Numbered from the stretch's first letter, positions 41,742 through 51,299 are shown. The stretch: 64,000 nt of DNA from Rhodococcus oryzae (GCF_005049235.1 NZ_SUMD01000009.1:1-64000); one strand, 5' to 3'. Made by a program: numbers and translations. The notes: a model not told the origin generated them from the sequence alone.

Positions 41742-44183
41742 TCAGACGGCCGCTTCGATGGGCAGGGTGAGGGGGCAGTCGGCGGAGGAGCTGCCGACCG
41801 TCAGGTCATACGCACCGGGGCGGTAGGCCCACTTCCGGCTCGTCTCCTCCCAGGCCTCGAAGGCGCGCTGCGGCAGGGTGACGGTCGCCGTCACGGTTTC
41901 GCCCGCAGCCGCCTCGACGCTCGCGAAGCCGGCCAGCGCACGGGCGGGCCGGGAGGGGTCGCCGTCGACCGGGGCGAGGTAGACCTGCACGACCTCGCGT
42001 CCGGGCCGGGATCCGGTGTTGCGGACCCGGACCGTGACGGCCTCGCCGTCCCACTGGATGTCCTCGTACTCCCAGGTGGTGTAGCCGAGGCCGTGCCCGA
42101 ACGAGTACGCGGGCGCGACGTCGGACCGGTCCCAGGCGCGGTAGCCGATGAACAGGTCCTCGGTGTAGACGAGTTTGCCGTCAGTCGGGGTCACCTCGGT
42201 GACCGGGCAGTCCTCGAGCGTCGCGGGCCAGGTGGTGGGCAGCCGGCCGCCGGGCTCGGCCGCGCCGGTGATCACCTCGGCCAGCGCCGAGCCTGCCTCC
42301 TGGCCGGGGAACCAGCTCAGCAGCACCGCGGCGACGTCGTCGCGCCACGGCATCTCCACGGGGGCACCGGAGTTGACGATCACAACGGTGCGCGGGTTCG
42401 CCGCGACGACGCGGGAGACCAGCTCGTCCTGACGTCCGGGCAGCTTGAGGGTGGTGCGGTCGAAGCCCTCGGACTCCACCTTGTCGGTGGTCGCCACGAC
42501 GACGACGGCGACATCGGCCTTGGCCGCGGCGGCCTCGGCCTCGGCCATGAGCTCCTCGGGGTCGCGCTGCGGCTCGAGGTGCCCCAGGCTGAAGCTGACG
42601 ATGGCGATGGGGGCGCCCTCCATCTTCATCGGGTCGTACCTCAGCGAGACCTCGACGGGGCGTCCCGCCTCGAGCTCGACGACGGCGCGGTCCTTCGGCG
42701 AGCCGAAGAACATCTCGAACGGGTCGAAGCTCTCGAGCGCCTGGTCACCCTCGAACACCGTCTCGCCGTCGACGGTCAGGGTGAACTGGCCGATGCCCTT
42801 GGTGCCGAAGCGGTGCGGGCCGGACAGCTCCGGCGTGAAGGTGCCGAGGATCTCGATGGTCTGCAGCGACGGGTAGTCAATGCCCTCGGGGAGGTCGCCC
42901 ATCCACATGATGTTGCCGTCCGCCAGCGGAAGCTCGCGCTGCAGCGAGCCGTCGGCACTGAGGCAGCGGGCGCTCAGGGTGAACCCGCGGTCGGCGACAC
43001 CCATGTCCTCGCTCAGCACCGTGCCGACGTTGTAGCTCAGCGTGCCCTCGGGCAGCGCGGCCGTCAGCCCGTCGAGCGGGGAGACCACGGTCTCGGGGAA
43101 GACCATGGCGGAGCCGCCGCCGAGCACACGGGCGTCGCGTGCGGCCAGGCCGATGAGGGCGACCGTTGACGTGGCAGGTGCGATCGGCAGCACTGCATTG
43201 CCGTCGATCTCGGCATTGCGGGCGAGCACGAAGGAGCGGCGGGCGACCTCGCGCGCGATCTCGCGGCCGTCGACCGCAGCGGGGAGCTCGGCGACGGCGG
43301 GCGACGTGCCCTCGAGCAGTCCGACGCGAGCCGCGAGCAGCAGGACGTGGCGCACGGCGTCGTCGACGACGGACTCATCGACCTCGCCGTCCTGGACCGC
43401 CTTGACCAGGCGCTCGCCATAGACGGACTGCGGGCCGGGCATCGCGACGTCGAGGCCGCCCATGATCGCGCCCACCGTGGAACGCGTGCCCATCCAGTCG
43501 GAGACCACGATGCCGTCGAAGCCCCACTCGTCGCGGAGCACGCCGCGCAGCAGCTCGGCGTGCTCGCTCATCGTGGTGCCGTTGACGCTGTTGTAGGCGG
43601 ACATGATCGCCCACGGGCTGGCGTCGTGCACGATCGCCTCGAACGGCGCGAGGTAGATCTCACGCAGGGCCTCGGGAGAGACGATGTTGTCGACGCTCAT
43701 CCGCTCGGTCTCGGCGTCGTTGGCCACGAAGTGCTTGACGGTGGCGCCGACGCCACCGGACTGCACGCCGCGGACGAAGCCGGAGCCGATCGCGCCCGTG
43801 AGCAGCGGGTCCTCGGAATACGCCTCGAAGTGCCGGCCGCCGACCGGGGTGCGGTGCATGTTCACGGTGGGGGCGAGCAGCAGGTGCACGCCCTTGCGGC
43901 GGGCCTCCTGCGCGAGCAGCGTCCCGGCTCGGGCGATCAGCTCGGGATCCCAGGACGCGGCCATCGCGGTGGGCGAGGGCAGCAGGACGGACGGGTCCTC
44001 CGGGCCCCAGCTGGCCCCGCGCACGCCGACCGGACCGTCAGACATCACCAGGGATTCGAGCCCGATCTCGGGAAGCGGCGGCAGCGTCCAGATGTCCTGC
44101 CCCTGGAGCAGTCGCGCCTTCGCGTCCAGAGAGAGCTTGGCGAGCGCCGATTCCACGGCCTCGCGCGTTGCTTCGTCTTCCAT
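41742..44183 (-). CDS. Glycoside hydrolase family 3 beta-glucosidase with PA14 domain
   Basis: An 813-residue cytoplasmic GH3 enzyme with no signal peptide. The catalytic N-terminal barrel includes MSDGPVGVR, KHFVANDAETER and IVVSDWMGT, where D229 is the expected nucleophile. A PA14-like insertion occupies about residues 400-550 (GTFTPELSGPHRFGTKGIGQFTLTVDG), followed by the second alpha/beta domain with VVVATTDKVESEGFDR and the C-terminal fibronectin-like domain (RNTGSRPGREVVQVYLAP). The order resembles KmBglI-type beta-glucosidases. It would cleave imported beta-glucosides. A TetR gene lies upstream on the same strand. Confidence 0.92.
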   Translation of the reverse strand: MEDEATREAVESALAKLSLDAKARLLQGQDIWTLPPLPEIGLESLVMSDGPVGVRGASWGPEDPSVLLPSPTAMAASWDPELIARAGTLLAQEARRKGVHLLLAPTVNMHRTPVGGRHFEAYSEDPLLTGAIGSGFVRGVQSGGVGATVKHFVANDAETERMSVDNIVSPEALREIYLAPFEAIVHDASPWAIMSAYNSVNGTTMSEHAELLRGVLRDEWGFDGIVVSDWMGTRSTVGAIMGGLDVAMPGPQSVYGERLVKAVQDGEVDESVVDDAVRHVLLLAARVGLLEGTSPAVAELPAAVDGREIAREVARRSFVLARNAEIDGNAVLPIAPATSTVALIGLAARDARVLGGGSAMVFPETVVSPLDGLTAALPEGTLSYNVGTVLSEDMGVADRGFTLSARCLSADGSLQRELPLADGNIMWMGDLPEGIDYPSLQTIEILGTFTPELSGPHRFGTKGIGQFTLTVDGETVFEGDQALESFDPFEMFFGSPKDRAVVELEAGRPVEVSLRYDPMKMEGAPIAIVSFSLGHLEPQRDPEELMAEAEAAAAKADVAVVVVATTDKVESEGFDRTTLKLPGRQDELVSRVVAANPRTVVIVNSGAPVEMPWRDDVAAVLLSWFPGQEAGSALAEVITGAAEPGGRLPTTWPATLEDCPVTEVTPTDGKLVYTEDLFIGYRAWDRSDVAPAYSFGHGLGYTTWEYEDIQWDGEAVTVRVRNTGSRPGREVVQVYLAPVDGDPSRPARALAGFASVEAAAGETVTATVTLPQRAFEAWEETSRKWAYRPGAYDLTVGSSSADCPLTLPIEAAV

Positions 44184-44335
44184 CGTGAACTCCTTCGTCG
44201 TCGGCCGGGTGCTCGGCGTGCCGGTCGGGAGAAGTGTCCGTCGGCTCGCCGGTCCGTCTGGGCGATATTGCCAGTCTACCTTGCGAGCACTAGGTGTTGT
44301 TATCGAAACGTTATGAACGACTCATCTGGGGGGTC

Positions 44336-44953
44336 TTAGCTCTGGTCGGTTCGGGTTTCGACGTGGGCGCCCGCGCTGAGTAGGGAGACGAAGTTGCGGA
44401 AGGCGTCGGCCATGTCCACCTCGTCCGGGGCCAGTAGCCACTGGATCTGCATGCCATCGAGCATCGCGATGAGCAGCGGCGCGGCCTGTTCGGGCGTGAG
44501 TCCGCCCGGCAGTCGGTCGCCGAATTCCTTGTGTAACAACAGGGCGAACGCAACGCGGGCGGCGGCGTAGCGCTCGGTGAAGTACTCGCGCGCCGGGTGC
44601 TGCCCGGTCGTGCTCTCTGCCGCCAGTGCGGTGTAGGTCTGGACGACGCCGGGGCGTCCGGCGTTGAACTCGACGATCTGCTCGAGGTGGGATAGTCGCA
44701 CGTCCGTCGATTTCGCCAGAAGAGCCGCGGTATCCCATTGGTCGCGCGCCTCGAGTACGCCGATCAATAGATGCTTCTTGCTGGGGAAGTAGTGCAGAAC
44801 GCCCGGCTGCGTCAGTCCGACCCGCTCGGCCACTGCGGCGAGGGTGGTGGCGCGGTACCCACGCTCCGCGATCTCGGCCATCGCGGCGTCGAGGATGGCC
44901 TCGCGCCTGGCCTCTGCCCTGGCCGCACGTCCGCCCCGCTGTCGCTCCGTCAC
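44336..44953 (-). CDS. TetR/AcrR family transcriptional regulator
   Basis: A 205-residue TetR regulator: ILDAAMAEIAERGYRATTLAAVAERVGLTQPGVLHYFPSKKHLL. It lies 152 bp upstream of the beta-glucosidase gene on the same strand and is divergent from a secreted hydrolase gene. Control of the glucosidase is plausible but GH3 genes are more often under LacI regulators, so the hydrolase could also be the target. I saw no convincing long palindrome in either flanking gap. Confidence 0.83.
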   Translation of the reverse strand: MTERQRGGRAARAEARREAILDAAMAEIAERGYRATTLAAVAERVGLTQPGVLHYFPSKKHLLIGVLEARDQWDTAALLAKSTDVRLSHLEQIVEFNAGRPGVVQTYTALAAESTTGQHPAREYFTERYAAARVAFALLLHKEFGDRLPGGLTPEQAAPLLIAMLDGMQIQWLLAPDEVDMADAFRNFVSLLSAGAHVETRTDQS

Positions 44954-45071
44954 GAGCCGAGCCTAACGACGGGGGTGTGGCTCCGGCGCGGCGACCTGCA
45001 TTGTTGGAGATATATAACGATTGCGCATCAAAGCCTTAGTGTCATTAGGCGCTGTAGTTAGTCTCGGGTTC

Positions 45072-46076
45072 ATGAGAAGTCGCTTGAGTAGAGGCGTTGT
45101 CCTCCTCGCCGCAGCAACCCTGGCCGTGCTCGGTTCCGGCGCCACCGCCCAGGCCGGTGCGCCCGCACCGGGCAACGAGCCGACCAAGTCCGTCGAAGCC
45201 ACGTACTCCGAACGTGGCCCGTGGGAGGTGACCAAGCAGCAGGGGTTCGGCTGTTGTGACTCCTCCGGCCACAAGTTCGACGTCTGGTACCCCACCGACC
45301 TCGGCGCGGACGGCACCCAGCACCCGATCATCACCTGGGGTGACGGCACCTGGGCGCACCCCTACCAGTACGACTACCTGCTCTCGCACCTGGCGTCCTG
45401 GGGTTTCGTTGTGATCGCGCCCGACAACACCAACACCGGCTCCGGCCAGGAGATGCTGCAGGGGGTGGACTTCCTCAAGCAGCAGAACAGTGACCCCTCG
45501 AGCGTCTTCTATCAGACGCTGGACACCGACAACGTCGGCGCGATGGGGCACTCGCAGGGCGCGGTCGGCAGCCTCAACGCCACCATCGCCTCCGGCGGCG
45601 CCATCAAGTCCACGGTTCCGATCGAACTCCCCGGCCAGTTCATGTGCACGCTCGGCATGCCGAAGGCGGACCCGGCGATGACCATCTGCACGGATCCCCG
45701 GAAACTCACCACCGGCTCCGTCCTCTACGTCAACGGCTCCGGCAGCCCCATCTCACCGTCCACCCAGCCTGCTCCGTGGGAGCAGATCGGACCCCAGTCC
45801 GCGCAGGGCTACTTCGGCGCCACCCCCGACTCGGTAGAGAAGGCGATGGCGACGCTGAACGGCCCGAACCACAACGACATTCAGGGCCAGCCCGGCTGCC
45901 CCCCGAACGATCCGGGCTGCGTCAGCGGCGTGCAGGGCTTCCTCGGTGTCCTCACCGCCTGGCAAATGGACAAGCTGCAGGGCGACGAGCATGCGCACGG
46001 CGCCTTCGTCTCCGGGACCGGCGAACTCTTCGGCCAGACCGCCTGGAGCAACCAGGCAAGCAACATCACCGGCTGA
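45072..46076 (+). CDS. Secreted alpha/beta hydrolase, dienelactone hydrolase/cutinase-like fold
   Basis: A 334-residue exported hydrolase. The signal peptide is RGVVLLAAATLAVLGSGATAQAG (about residues 7-29). The mature part has FDVWYPTDLG, IITWGDGTWAHP (oxyanion region), VIAPDNTNTG and the nucleophile elbow GHSQGA (about S173); the His base is probably in LNGPNHNDIQG. Several cysteines (GFGCCDSSGH, CTLGMPKADPAMTIC, GCPPNDPGC) probably form disulfides. Similar proteins are predicted esterases or polyesterases. ATG 45072 is the start with an intact signal peptide; an in-frame codon at 45021 exists. Confidence 0.82.
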   Translation: MRSRLSRGVVLLAAATLAVLGSGATAQAGAPAPGNEPTKSVEATYSERGPWEVTKQQGFGCCDSSGHKFDVWYPTDLGADGTQHPIITWGDGTWAHPYQYDYLLSHLASWGFVVIAPDNTNTGSGQEMLQGVDFLKQQNSDPSSVFYQTLDTDNVGAMGHSQGAVGSLNATIASGGAIKSTVPIELPGQFMCTLGMPKADPAMTICTDPRKLTTGSVLYVNGSGSPISPSTQPAPWEQIGPQSAQGYFGATPDSVEKAMATLNGPNHNDIQGQPGCPPNDPGCVSGVQGFLGVLTAWQMDKLQGDEHAHGAFVSGTGELFGQTAWSNQASNITG

Positions 46077-46103
46077 TACCGAGCCCGCCGCAACCTGAAC
46101 ACC

Positions 46104-46159
46104 CACGCGATCGGTTCCGACCCCCCGAACAGGGAGGGTCGGAACCGATCGCGTGTTTT
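46104..46159 (+). terminator. Strong intrinsic terminator
   Basis: A perfect 20-bp stem (46104-46123 with 46136-46155) is followed by TTTT, 28 bp after the hydrolase stop. It also lies between convergent genes. Confidence 0.9.
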
Positions 46160-46174
46160 GTATGCGTCAGCGGG

Positions 46175-46939
46175 TCACCGGGGCGCCATGCGGATTCCCC
46201 CGTCGAGCCGGATGGTCTCGCCGTTGAGGTAGCGGTTCTCGAGGATCGACACGGCGAGCTGGCCGAACTCGTCCGCACGCCCCAGTCGCGACGGGTTCGG
46301 CACCGAGGACTCGAGGCCGGCACGCATCGCGTCAGGCATCTTCGAGAGCAGAGGCGTATCCATGATCCCCGGCGCAATGGTGCACACCCGGATGCGTCGG
46401 GTCGCCAGGTCACGGGCCGCGGTCAGGGTCATGCCCACGATCCCGGCCTTGGATGCGGTGTAGTTGATCTGGCCGATCTGCCCCTCGAAGGCCGCGACGG
46501 AGGCGGTCATCACGATCGCCCCGCGTTCGCCGTCGACCTCGTCGAGCTTCGCGATGCGCTCGGCGCCCAGGCGCAGGGCGTTGAAGGATCCGACGAGGTT
46601 GAGGCGGATGACGTGCTCGAAGTCCTCGAGCGAGCCGGCGTTGCCGTGCTTGTCGAGGATCCGCATGCCGCGGCCGCTGCCCGCGCAGTGGACGAGGCCG
46701 CGGAGCTCTCCGTCCTCGGTCGCGGCGTCGAGTGCGGCGGCGAACTGTTCGGTATCGGTGATGTCGGCCGGCTCGAAGCGGGCGTTCGGGCCGAGATCCC
46801 GCGCCGCGGTGTTGCCGTCAGAGGTCGGCAGGTCGATCAGGGTCACGAAGGCGCCGGCGTCGACCAGCCGTCTCGCCGTCGCATTGCCTAGACCGGAGGC
46901 GCCACCGGTGACGGCGACGGAGATTCCCTTGAGTTCCAT
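46175..46939 (-). CDS. SDR, 3-hydroxyacyl-CoA dehydrogenase type (HSD10-like)
   Basis: A 254-residue SDR of the type-2 3-hydroxyacyl-CoA dehydrogenase/HSD10 class: VAVTGGASGLGNATARRL, ADITDTEQ, VHCAGSG, then INYTASKAGIVGMTL (YxxxK) and IAPGIMDTPLLSKMP, the last being typical of this class. It would oxidise 3-hydroxyacyl-CoA for the thiolase encoded just upstream (20 bp gap). It is the last gene of the ALDH-thiolase-SDR operon. Confidence 0.88.
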   Translation of the reverse strand: MELKGISVAVTGGASGLGNATARRLVDAGAFVTLIDLPTSDGNTAARDLGPNARFEPADITDTEQFAAALDAATEDGELRGLVHCAGSGRGMRILDKHGNAGSLEDFEHVIRLNLVGSFNALRLGAERIAKLDEVDGERGAIVMTASVAAFEGQIGQINYTASKAGIVGMTLTAARDLATRRIRVCTIAPGIMDTPLLSKMPDAMRAGLESSVPNPSRLGRADEFGQLAVSILENRYLNGETIRLDGGIRMAPR

Positions 46940-46959
46940 AGGTTGGATGGTCCTTCGAG

Positions 46960-48096
46960 TCAGAGGAGTTCGACGATGGTGGCGTTGGCCATGCCGCCGG
47001 CCTCGCACATGGTCTGGAGGCCGTAGCGGATTCCGTTGTCGCGCATGTGGTGCACGAGCCGGGTCATGAGAATCGCGCCGGATCCACCCAGCGGGTGCCC
47101 GACGGCGATGGCGCCGCCGAGCGGGTTCAGGCGCTTCTCGTCCGCGCCGGTCTCGGCGAGCCAGGCGAGCGGTACGGGGGCGAAGGCCTCGTTGACCTCG
47201 AAGGCACCGATGTCCTCGATGGACAGGCCCGAGCGGGAGAGGGCCTTCGCGGTGGCGGAGATGGGGCCGCTGAGCATCATCACCGGGTCGTCGCCGGTGA
47301 CCGCGACGGTGTGGATGCGGGCGATGGGGTCGAGGCCTCTCGTCGCCGCGATCGCACTGGTGGTGACGAGCAGCGCCGCCGCCCCGTCGGAGATCTGGGA
47401 TGCGTTGCCCGCGTGGATGACCCCGTCCTCCTTGAATGGGGTCTTCAGGCTCGCGAGCTTCTCGATGGAACCGCCGCGGCGGAGGCCCTCGTCGGCTGTG
47501 AGCCGGCCGTCGATCGGCGCGAGCTGTGAGTCGAAGGCACCGGCGTCGATGGCCTGGGCGGTGAGCTCGTGCGAGCGCAGCGAGTACTCGTCGAGGGTGC
47601 GGCGGTCGAGGTTCCAGCGCTCGGCCATCATCTCGGCGCCGAGGCCCTGGCTGAAGCTCTCGATGCCGTAGCGCCCCTGCACACTCGGCGGGGTGGCCGA
47701 GCTCCCCTCCTTGGCCGCACTGCCCATCGGCACCCGGCTCATGGATTCGACGCCGCCGGCGACGATGAAGTCCTGGTGCCCGGCGATCACCGATGCCGCG
47801 GCGAAGCTCAAGGCCTGCTGGCTCGAGCCGCACGCGCGATTGACCGTCGTGCCGGGGACGGACTCGGGCCAGCCGGCCGCCAGCCCCGCGGTGCGGGCGA
47901 TGTTGCCCGCCTGCTCGGCGGCCTGGACGACGCATCCCCAGATCACGTCGTCGATCTCGGCGGGATCGATGCCGACGCGGCCGGTGAGGGCTGTCAGGAC
48001 GTGTGCGGACAGGTCGGCCGGATGCATGTCGGACAGAGACCCACCTCGCTTCCCGATGGGCGTTCGAACGGCGTCGACGATGACGGCATCATGCAT
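46960..48096 (-). CDS. Acetyl-CoA C-acyltransferase (thiolase)
   Basis: A 378-residue thiolase of the FadA5/FadA6 size class. The acylated cysteine is in VNRACGSSQQA (about C89), the base histidine in NPLGGAIAVGHPLGGSGA (about H336) and the second cysteine in TMCEAGGMANA (about C366). NEAFAP is conserved. It would cleave 3-oxoacyl-CoA with CoASH; the adjacent SDR could supply the oxo group. The gene follows the ALDH-like gene by 61 bp. Confidence 0.9.
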   Translation of the reverse strand: MHDAVIVDAVRTPIGKRGGSLSDMHPADLSAHVLTALTGRVGIDPAEIDDVIWGCVVQAAEQAGNIARTAGLAAGWPESVPGTTVNRACGSSQQALSFAAASVIAGHQDFIVAGGVESMSRVPMGSAAKEGSSATPPSVQGRYGIESFSQGLGAEMMAERWNLDRRTLDEYSLRSHELTAQAIDAGAFDSQLAPIDGRLTADEGLRRGGSIEKLASLKTPFKEDGVIHAGNASQISDGAAALLVTTSAIAATRGLDPIARIHTVAVTGDDPVMMLSGPISATAKALSRSGLSIEDIGAFEVNEAFAPVPLAWLAETGADEKRLNPLGGAIAVGHPLGGSGAILMTRLVHHMRDNGIRYGLQTMCEAGGMANATIVELL

Positions 48097-48157
48097 GGTT
48101 GTTCCTTCTCTCGTGTCTGGGATCTGTGGCTGTGCCCTGAGTGGACGGCGAGGTTCC

Positions 48158-49600
48158 TCAGTGTGCGATCACGCGGAAGTGGAGGAACTCGTCGGTGGCG
48201 CGATTGTCGCGCGTTCCGAATCCGGTGTCCGTGCCAGCCGCGAATGATATTGGTGTATCGGTGATGTCGTGCCGGTTGACCGAGACGGATTCGGCGTCGA
48301 TTCGTTCGGCCACCTGATCGGTACGGTCCAGGTCGGATCCCCATACCGATGCGCTGCGCCCGCGGGAGTGCTCGTTGACACTGTCGACGATCTGGTCGAG
48401 GTCGTCGTAGCCGATGACGGTGAACACCGGTCCGGCCTTCGTTGCGTCCTCGAAGCCGGTCGATTCCCCGTTGTCCCGCAGCAGGGTTGGCTCCAGGAAG
48501 TAACCGGGCAGGTCTGTGCCGCGACCACCGCCTACGACGAGTGTGGATCCGGCCGCGATGGATTGGCAGAGAAGGTCTTCGGCGATGGACAGCTGGTGTG
48601 AACTGTGCTGCGGGCCGACCGTGGTCTCCGGGTCCATTCCATCGCCGACGGTGAGCGTTCGCATTGCCTCGGAGAACGCCTCGCAGAATGCGTCGACCAT
48701 GTCGGCGGGCACGTAGGCGGACTTGGGGGCGCAGAGGGTCTGCCCCGAATTGGCGAAGGCGCATTCGGCCAGCGCGGTCGCCGCGTTCTCGGCGTCGGCG
48801 TCCGGGAGGAGCAGTGCGGTCCCGCCGCAGGCCGTGGTCGCCGCCACAGGGGTGAGGAACCGGGCCGCGTGGCTGATGATCGTCCGCGCGCCCCCTCGGG
48901 AGCCGACGTAGGAGATCCGGCGGATCTTCGGATGGGCGACCAGCGGGCTGTGGGCCTCGCGGGTACCGACCGCGATGTCGAGCACTCCCTCCGGGAGTAC
49001 GGCTTTGAGGATGTCGACGGCACGCGCGACGGACAGCGCGACCGTGCACGGCGGCTCGACGACGACGGTGTTACCGGTCACGAGGGCGGGACCGATCTTC
49101 GCGGCCATGCGGAGGATCGGTAGGTCCCAGGGGACGAGGACGGCGACCACCCCGACCGGGCGGTGTTCTACGACTGCGGAGCGTTCGTCGTAGGTGTGTG
49201 CCGGGGCGTCATCGTCCCAATCGGCATGGGCGGCCTCGGCCAGATACTTCGCCGCCAACCGGATCTCGCCGTCGGATTCGTCGAGCGGTTTGCCCTGTTC
49301 CATGGTCAAGAGGGGCGCGAGCGTGCCGGCGGAGCGATAGAGCTCGCGTGCGCAGTCGGTGAGAAACCTCCGTCGGGCCTCGCGGTCGGTCCGCCAGGCG
49401 GCGAATGCGCCGTGTGCCCGCGCGACCATGCCGTCGACCTGGGTGGCAGTGGTGATCGCGACGGTACCGATCTGTCCGAGGGTGGCGGGGTTGAGGCTGC
49501 TCAGAGATTTACTCGACGGCCGCGGGTCGAGCCTCGGAATGTCGAGCGTTCGCACCGTGTGGGCGGTATCCGCGAGTTCGGGATTCAACGGTGTTCTCAT
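48158..49600 (-). CDS. Aldehyde dehydrogenase homologue with altered active site
   Basis: A 480-residue protein with the full ALDH fold (SSLNPATLGQIG, TGNTVVV, VGSRGGARTI, and VNRHDITDTPISFAAGTDTGFGTRDN at the C-terminus). Key positions deviate: the oxyanion Asn of PWN is Asp159 (VPWDLP), the cofactor Lys of KPS is Glu182 (VEPP), the general-base Glu of ELGG is Ala257 (TACGG), and the nucleophile occurs as GQTLC (C290), one residue later than GQxC. It may be inactive, or bind NAD or an acyl-CoA for another role. It is the first gene of the leftward operon, divergent from a TetR gene. Confidence 0.8.
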   Translation of the reverse strand: MRTPLNPELADTAHTVRTLDIPRLDPRPSSKSLSSLNPATLGQIGTVAITTATQVDGMVARAHGAFAAWRTDREARRRFLTDCARELYRSAGTLAPLLTMEQGKPLDESDGEIRLAAKYLAEAAHADWDDDAPAHTYDERSAVVEHRPVGVVAVLVPWDLPILRMAAKIGPALVTGNTVVVEPPCTVALSVARAVDILKAVLPEGVLDIAVGTREAHSPLVAHPKIRRISYVGSRGGARTIISHAARFLTPVAATTACGGTALLLPDADAENAATALAECAFANSGQTLCAPKSAYVPADMVDAFCEAFSEAMRTLTVGDGMDPETTVGPQHSSHQLSIAEDLLCQSIAAGSTLVVGGGRGTDLPGYFLEPTLLRDNGESTGFEDATKAGPVFTVIGYDDLDQIVDSVNEHSRGRSASVWGSDLDRTDQVAERIDAESVSVNRHDITDTPISFAAGTDTGFGTRDNRATDEFLHFRVIAH

Positions 49601-49647
49601 GTCACGACTCCTTGGGGGCGAAGGGGTGAAGCGCCGCGAGGACTAAC

Positions 49648-49659
49648 GTAACGAGTTAC
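49648..49659. promoter_or_regulatory. Candidate TetR operator
   Basis: GTAACGAGTTAC is a short perfect inverted repeat (5+2+5) located 10 bp before the TetR start, in the 68-bp divergent promoter region between the ALDH-like and TetR genes. Confidence 0.4.
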
Positions 49660-49668
49660 TATGTAATT

Positions 49669-50286
49669 GTGAAGCCAGAGAATCCGCCCCGTGCCGGGCG
49701 CCCCCGTGATCTGAGCAAGGACGAGGCGACGCTCGTCGCGACCCGCCGCCTCCTGGCCGAGGTCGGCTACCAGCAGACGACGGTCGCCGCGATCGCCCGG
49801 ATGGCAGGCGTGAACACACCCGCCATCTATCGACGGTGGCCCACTCGCGAGGCGTTGATCGAGGAGGCCGTGCACGGGGCCGGGGGGCACCCGCTGCCGG
49901 AGCAATCGGGAGACCTCCGGACGGACCTCGCGACGTGGGTGCGGATCTTCCTGGTTCGTGCCGCGCGTCCCGCAGCGCGCGCCGGGGTGCCGGGCCTGCT
50001 CGCCGACTCCCAGACCCAGGAGGCGCGCCAGCGGCTGCTCGCGATCGGGGCGCCGGTGCGCAAGGCCTTCCAGGACCTGCTGGACGGAGCCGTTGCCCGG
50101 GGGGAGATCGCCGCCGGGGTGAATGCGATGTTCCTGTTCGACCTGCTCTCGGGCACCACCACGATGCGTGGGCTCACCCGGGGGGTCGAGGACGAGGAGG
50201 ACTTCGTCGACGCGCTCGCCGGCTCCCTGTACGTCCTGGCCGCGCACGCTACCGAGGCGGCGGACATCAAGTCGGTGCGCCGATGA
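49669..50286 (+). CDS. TetR/AcrR family transcriptional regulator
   Basis: A 205-residue TetR regulator: VATRRLLAEVGYQQTTVAAIARMAGVNTPAIYRRWPTREALIEEAV. It starts at GTG 49669 with no strong ribosome-binding site, so the message may be nearly leaderless. Its stop overlaps the start of the LLM oxidoreductase gene. Its position at the centre of two divergent acyl-CoA degradation operons makes it the likely regulator of both. Confidence 0.87.
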   Translation: MKPENPPRAGRPRDLSKDEATLVATRRLLAEVGYQQTTVAAIARMAGVNTPAIYRRWPTREALIEEAVHGAGGHPLPEQSGDLRTDLATWVRIFLVRAARPAARAGVPGLLADSQTQEARQRLLAIGAPVRKAFQDLLDGAVARGEIAAGVNAMFLFDLLSGTTTMRGLTRGVEDEEDFVDALAGSLYVLAAHATEAADIKSVRR

Positions 50287-51299
50287 AGGTCGACGTGCAG
50301 TTGGACGGCAGGCCCGAGGACGCGGCCGCGCGGGCGCGCGAGCTCGTCGCGCTGGGCGCGGACGGGCTGTTCACCTTCGAGGGCGCCCACGACGTGTTCG
50401 TCCCGCTCGTCGCGGCGTCGGCCGTGGTCGAGGCGGACCTGATGACGAACGTGGCCATCGCCCTGCCCCGCAGCCCCATGCACCTGGCCCACACCGCCAA
50501 CGATCTGCAGACCCTGAGCCGGGGGCGGTTCCGCCTTGGTCTCGGTTCACAGATCCGGCCCCACATCGAGCGCCGGTACGGCGCCCAGTGGTCGAAGCCC
50601 GCCGCCCGCATGCGCGAGACGGTGCTCGCGATCAAGGCGATATTCGATGCATGGGAGGGTAATTCGCCGCTGCGGTTCCAGGGCGAGTTCACCACGCACA
50701 CTCTTATGCCGCCCACTTTCAATCCCGGTCCCAACCCCTATGGCAGGCCGGAGATCTGCCTCGGGGCGCTCGGCCCGTTGATGACGCGGGCGGCCGCGGA
50801 GGTCGCGGACGGACTGCTCGTCATGCCCTTCAACAGCGCCAGGCACTTCCGGGAACGGACCCTGCCCTCGATCGAGGAGGGCCTCGAGCGAGGCGGACGT
50901 TCCAAATCGGATCTCGCGATCTACCCCCAGATCATCGTGGGTACCGGCCGCACCCCGCAGGAGCTGGAGGCGGCGGCGCTCGGCGTGCGGCGCCTGCTCG
51001 CGTTCTACGGCTCCACCCCGGCGTACCGGCCGGTGCTCGAGGTCGAGGGCTGGGCGGACGTGCAGCCGGAACTCAACCTGCTCTCCAAGCGCGGCGACGT
51101 CGCCGCGATGACGGAGTTGATCGATGCGGACATGATGACCACTCTCGCGGTGCACGGAACTCCCGAGCAGTGCGCGGCGGAGATCGTCGCCCGGTTCGGT
51201 GACCACGCGGACCGGGTGTGCTGCTACTTCCCCGGCTACCCGGTCTCGAACGACCATATCGCCGAGTTGATCTCGGCCGTGCAGGCGGCGCGGCCATGA
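50283..51299 (+). CDS. LLM-class F420-dependent oxidoreductase (TIGR03617-like)
   Basis: A 338-residue luciferase-like monooxygenase family protein. The barrel features are LGADGLFTFEGAHDVFVPL, TNVAIALPRSPMHLAHTANDLQTLSRGRFRLGLGSQIRPHIERRYG, and GPLMTRAAAEVADGLLVMPF. The GLGSQIRPHIERRYG variant and the length fit the F420-dependent TIGR03617 type of mycobacteria. It could oxidise an alcohol or hydroxyacyl intermediate using F420. It is coupled to the TetR and enoyl-CoA hydratase genes by overlaps at both ends. Confidence 0.85.
   Translation: MKVDVQLDGRPEDAAARARELVALGADGLFTFEGAHDVFVPLVAASAVVEADLMTNVAIALPRSPMHLAHTANDLQTLSRGRFRLGLGSQIRPHIERRYGAQWSKPAARMRETVLAIKAIFDAWEGNSPLRFQGEFTTHTLMPPTFNPGPNPYGRPEICLGALGPLMTRAAAEVADGLLVMPFNSARHFRERTLPSIEEGLERGGRSKSDLAIYPQIIVGTGRTPQELEAAALGVRRLLAFYGSTPAYRPVLEVEGWADVQPELNLLSKRGDVAAMTELIDADMMTTLAVHGTPEQCAAEIVARFGDHADRVCCYFPGYPVSNDHIAELISAVQAARP

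Noticed and set aside
44184-44335. Possible operator with two GTTAT copies before the GH3 gene
   Set aside because: The GTTAT repeats are direct and short and no convincing dyad is present; too weak to call.
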